NCBI GenBank assembly: GCA_020430675.1
Contig: JAGQJJ010000266.1
Location: forward strand, 1-6,143
DNA from: Myxococcales bacterium
GTDB lineage: Bacteria; Myxococcota; Bradymonadia; UBA7976; UBA1532
Length of the DNA: 6,143 nucleotides
Reading direction: 5' to 3'
Below are positions 1 through 3,700 of this stretch, one piece after another. The notes below the pieces were generated by a model. That model did no database searches. It was not told where the DNA came from and saw only the letters and a list, made by a program, of their open reading frames with translations. Every line of letters starts with the position of its first letter. The first letter of the stretch is position 1. The position numbers and the translations under genes are program-made.

Positions 1-71
1 CAAGTTCGCGAGCATTGCGCAGCGAGCGCGTCCGGCTTGTCGGCCCCCCACGAAGCTGGAGTTGACCCGTT

Positions 72-91
72 GTAAGCGCTCGGCGAACCCC
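72..91. repeat. Candidate IS66-type terminal inverted repeat
   Basis: The sequence from 72 begins GTAAGCGCTCGGCGAACCCC. IS66-family elements usually start with GTAA followed by a G/C-rich repeat of about 20-30 bp. It lies about 70 bp outside the transposase stop codon, in the right place and direction to be the end downstream of the transposase. The partner repeat (reverse complement, ending in CTTAC) was not found elsewhere in the window by eye, so the element looks truncated. The 8 bp just outside (64-71, GACCCGTT) would be one copy of a target duplication, but no second copy was seen. Bases 1-71 beyond it contain no recognisable gene. The call rests on motif and position only. Confidence 0.45.
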
Positions 92-142
92 AGCGGGCGC
101 TCAGGGCCTGGACCCGGGCGGCGAGCAGCGCTCGGGTGGGCG

Positions 143-520
143 TCAGGCGGCGTGCTGTTGAGCCCAGCGGTGCGGCAGTCGCTCTTCCATCTTCGCGGCG
201 GGCCACTCGCGGGAGAGCCTTACGAGCACGTCGGCGATGTAGGTCTGCGGGTCGACGCCAGCGAGGTGGCAGGTGCAGATGATGGTGTACATGACGGCCG
301 CTCGGCGGGCGCCTTGGTGCGAGCCAGCGAAGAGCGAGTTGTTGCGGTCGAGCGCGACGATGCGGATCTGGCGCTCGACCTCGGTATTGTCGAGGGGGAT
401 TCGCGCGTTTTCGGTGAACCGGTAGAGCGCCTGCGCCGGGGCGTCGAAGTCGAGCAGCACCGGCCCGGCCTCGGCGTGGATCGCCTCAAGCCGCCGGGCG
501 ATGGCCTCGAGCGCGGTCCC
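143..520 (-). pseudogene. IS66-family transposase, C-terminal fragment
   Basis: On the minus strand, the frame ending in the stop at 143-145 encodes the conserved C-terminal end of the IS66 DDE transposase. Visible landmarks are RFTENARIPLDNTEVERQIR, the counterpart of the family's 'RFLDDGRLPIDNNxAERxLR' block with the glutamate thought to complete the catalytic DDE triad; then ALDRNNSLFAGSHQGARRAA, the counterpart of 'GRKNWLFAGSDxGAxRAA'; then the 'GVDPQTYIADVL' and 'LPHRW' C-terminal blocks. The second Asn of 'DNN' is Thr here. The N-terminal Zn-binding region and the first two catalytic acids are absent. The segment just before the RFTEN block seems several residues shorter than usual, hinting at an extra internal deletion. 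The frame stays open to 796, but the part beyond about 520 is not recognisable transposase, so no genuine start can be assigned. Confidence 0.8.
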
Positions 521-610
521 CCCTGGCGCTGCGTGTGTGGCGTGCCGTGAAGGCAACATGGGTCGGCACTTTGTCAGATCTGGGGCCCGGGCAGACCGGG
601 CCGCCATCGG

Positions 611-640
611 TTGACGCCGACCGCTGGGCGCATCCATGAT
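611..640 (+). promoter_or_regulatory. Possible sigma70-type promoter for the PKS-NRPS gene
   Basis: TTGACG at 611-616 matches five of six bases of the -35 consensus. After an 18-base spacer, CATGAT at 635-640 matches four of six bases of the -10 consensus. Transcription would begin near 647, leaving a leader of about 130 bases before the ATG at 777. If so, the alternative ATG at 636 would lie upstream of the transcript, which supports 777 as the start. One match of this quality can occur by chance, so this is only a candidate. Confidence 0.25.
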
Positions 641-767
641 CCACCATTGCGCAGGGGCGCGAAGGGTCTGGCGCACCAGGGTTGCCACCCGATCGGGCGC
701 CCGCGTCCGCGGGCTCGGTCGGGGCCGATGGCCCGCGGCCCAAAAGGCGCGCGCGAGCGACCACAAC

Positions 768-773
768 GAGGAG
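768..773 (+). promoter_or_regulatory. Ribosome binding site deciding the start at 777
   Basis: GAGGAG lies three bases before the ATG at 777-779. The sequence is a strong Shine-Dalgarno core, but the spacing is shorter than the usual 5-9 bases. No comparable purine-rich core was seen before the in-frame ATG at 636. Together with the protein similarity, which begins only after 777 in a typical pre-AT linker, this makes 777 the preferred start. Confidence 0.6.
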
Positions 774-776
774 CGA

Positions 777-3700
777 ATGCACGACGCCAAAGACAACCGG
801 GGTGCGACCGACGAGGCGCTGACGCCCGCGCATGGCCCGGTGCCGCTGGTCGTCTCGGCGGCCGACGCCGAGGCCCTGGCGACGCGCGCCGCCGGGCTCG
901 CCGCGCTGCTGCGCGATGTTGAGGATCCACGCCCGATCGCCGCGGCGTTGGCCCGAGCGCCGGTGCATCACGCGCATCGCCTGGCGGTGACCGGCGAGCA
1001 TGGTCCCGCGCTCGCCGCGCAGCTTGTGGCCTTCGCCGAGGGCCGCGAGCCCGCGGCCGTGCGGGTGGGCGGACCGGTCGCGCCGCCCCGCGTGGCGTTT
1101 GTCTTCGCCGGGCACGGCGGGCACTGGCCCGGCATGGGCCGCGAGCTGCTGGCCCGCGATGCGGCCTTTCGGGAAGCCTTCCTCGCCTTCGCTGGCCTCA
1201 TGCGCCACTTCGGTGGCCCCGACGTCGTGGCGGCGCTCGAGCGCACCGACGCCGAGACCTGGGGCCGGGCCTGGACGGTGCAGCCCTTGATCGGGGCCGT
1301 GCAGATCGGGCTCTTGGCGGCGCTGCGGGCGCGGGGCATCGCCCCGGATGTGGTCGCGGGTCATAGCGCGGGGGACACGCTCGCGATGTACGCCGCCAGC
1401 GTCTACGACCTGCGCTCGGCCGCCCGGGTCACCGCCGAGCGGGCCCGTGCGCTGCGCGAGGCGCCCCCGGGCCGCATGTCGATCACCGACGCCGACGCCG
1501 CGACGCTGCAGGCAGCACTGGCGGGCATCGACGGGGCCTGCATGGCGGGGCAGAGCAGCCCGCGGTCGTGGGCCCTGTCGGGCGATCGGGCAGCGGTCGA
1601 AGCGGTGGAGGCCCGGCTGATCGCGGCGGGCTGCGCGGTGCGCGACCTGGGCATCTGCGAGCCGATGCACTCGCCGCTGATCGCGCCTGCTGCGGCCGCG
1701 CTCGGGGCGGCGACCGCCGACGTGCCCTGGCACCCGCCACGGGTGCCGATCGCCAACTCGCTGACCGGCACATGGCAGACCGAGTTCCTGCCGACCTTCT
1801 GGCGGGATCATCTCGCGCTGCCCATCCGTCTGGGCGACCTCGTGGAGACGTTGCTGGATGATGGCGTGCGGGTCTTTGTCGAGCTGGCGCCGCACGCCGT
1901 CTTGTCGCGCTATTTCATCGACGCGCTGGCCAATCGCGGCGGCGGCCATGTCGTGCCCACCATGCGCCGCGGCCGCTCGGGCTTGCAGACGCTGGCCGAA
2001 GCGGTCGGCGCGCTGTACGTCGCGGGGGTCACGCCCGATTGGGAGGCGATCTTTCCGCCCTCACTGGCCTCGGCGCCGCTGCCGCCATGGCGCGCGGCGA
2101 TCACCGCCGCCGGTCCCAAATCGGCGACGGCACGCCTGAGCGATCTGCCGCGCAGGGATCGCCCGGCCGCGGTGCGCCGCCACCTCGAAGCGCTGCTGAC
2201 CGACCTGCTCGGCCTTGCCGCCCCGCCCAACGCCGCGACGCCGCTGGTGAACCTGGGCTTCGACTCGATGCTGGCCCTGCGTCTGCGCGCCCGGCTCGAG
2301 CGATTGGGGGTTGACGTGTCGCTCGGCAAGCTGACCGGCGACACGCGGTTGGCCGATCTGGTGGGCATCGTCGAAGCGGCGCTCGATCAGACGCCCGTGG
2401 CGCCGGTGGACGTGCGCCCCGAACCGGCCGTGGACCCGCGGGCGCCTTTTCCGCTGACCGATATTCAGGCGGCGTACCTCGCGGGTCGCAGCCCCGAGTG
2501 GGCCGTGGGCGGGGTGGCCTGTCACGCCGCGTTCGAGTTGGAGGGGCCGGCGCTCGATCCTGCACGGCTCGCGCAGAGCTGGCTTGCGGTGGTCGACCGC
2601 CACCCGGCCTGGCGCACGGTGCTCACCGCCGATGGCCGGCAGCGCATTCTCGACGAGCGGCCGCCATGGACGCTGCCGGTGCACGACTTGCGCACCGCGG
2701 GCGAAGCGGTCATCGCCGCCCACCTCGATGAGACGTGGGCGCGCTTTGCCCTGCGCATGGGCGACCCGCAGGCGTGGCCGAGCTTTGCCATCGAGCTGAC
2801 CCAACTGCCCGATGACCGCTGCGTCGTGCACCTCGACTTCGACCTGATGCCCATCGACGGCGCGGGCATGTTCCTGGCGCTTGAGGAGTGGGCGGCGCTC
2901 CATGCCGACCCGAACGCGGCGCTGCCGCCCGCGAGCGATGGCTTTCAGGCCGCGGTGGTGCGCGACCAACGCCAGCGCGCGACCGCCCGGTGGCGGGCGC
3001 ACGAGGCGTGGTGGGTCGAGACGATCGACCGCCTGCCGCCGCCGCCCGAGCTGCCGTTCGCCCGTGCGCCGAGCACGCTTCAAGGCATGCGGTTCGAACA
3101 CCACGCGGCCCGCATCGAGCCCGCGGACTGGCGGGCCCTCATCGAGCGGGCGCGGACCCATGGCGTCTCGCCCAGCGTCGCGTTGGGCGCCGCGTTCGGC
3201 GAGGTGCTCGCCGCCTGGAGCGGGCAACACCCGCTCACGCTGACGCTGACGCTGTTCCGCCCGCCGGCCGACTTCATCGACAAGACGCGCCTCATCGGCG
3301 AGTTCACGACCACGGTGCTGGTCGAGGTGACCGGCGCCGAGCCCACATTCGCCGCGCGGGCCCGCGGCTGGCGCGACCGCCTCGCCGCGGCGCTGGATCA
3401 TGTCGATTGCAGCGCGCTCGCCGGCCTGCGCGCCCACGCCCGCGAGACAGGCCACGGCCGCGAGTTTCCGGTGATCTTCACCAGCTTCGCGGGGCAGTCC
3501 GAAGCGACCATGCTCGGCACCACGGCGTGGCTCGGCGAGACGCGGCGGTCGATCACGCAGACGCCGCAGGCCTGGCTCGACTGCCAGGTGATGCCCGACT
3601 TCGGCGGCGCGGGGATCAGTTGGGACGTGCCGGAAGGCCTGTTTCCGCCCGGCATGATGGCGTCGGCCTTTGCGGCGTGGGCCGATCTGCTGCTGCGCCT

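Larger units (their letters stand above)
72..520 (-). mobile_element. Truncated IS66-family insertion sequence remnant
   Basis: This stretch combines an IS66-like terminal repeat at 72 with the C-terminal coding part of an IS66 transposase on the minus strand. Intact IS66 elements are about 2-3 kb and carry accessory genes plus a transposase of about 500 residues; here only the last 120-125 residues are recognisable. The right boundary near 520 marks where similarity to the family fades and is approximate. The element is almost certainly unable to move by itself. It sits about 250 bp upstream of, and divergent from, the large PKS-NRPS gene, which points to a past rearrangement at the edge of this cluster. 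Confidence 0.7.
521..776. other. Intergenic region upstream of the PKS-NRPS gene
   Basis: No protein family was recognised in any frame. Frames on both strands are open, but they look like products of the high G+C content. It should contain the junction between the IS66 remnant and the native upstream region of the biosynthetic gene. In the frame of the large gene, a TGA at 612-614 is the last in-frame stop before the ORF, and an in-frame ATG at 636 gives a possible longer start. Residues encoded from 636 to 776 are Arg-rich, match no known linker, and are probably untranslated. A weak promoter candidate and a Shine-Dalgarno sequence are listed separately. Confidence 0.5.

Noticed and set aside
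62..550. Plus-strand 162-codon frame across the IS66 remnant
   Set aside because: It lies antisense to the recognisable transposase C-terminus and shows no family similarity.
700..713. Small inverted repeat CCCGC-GTCC-GCGGG, considered as a terminator
   Set aside because: A five-base stem without a following T tract in such G/C-rich DNA has no support as a terminator or operator.
636..776. Longer N-terminus for the megasynthase from the in-frame ATG at 636
   Set aside because: The 47 extra residues are Arg-rich and match no known docking or linker region, and no Shine-Dalgarno core precedes it, whereas GAGGAG precedes the ATG at 777.
3237..3254. Three tandem copies of ACGCTG
   Set aside because: It encodes an in-frame TLTLTL strand inside the Cy domain; such short codon repeats are expected in high-GC coding DNA.
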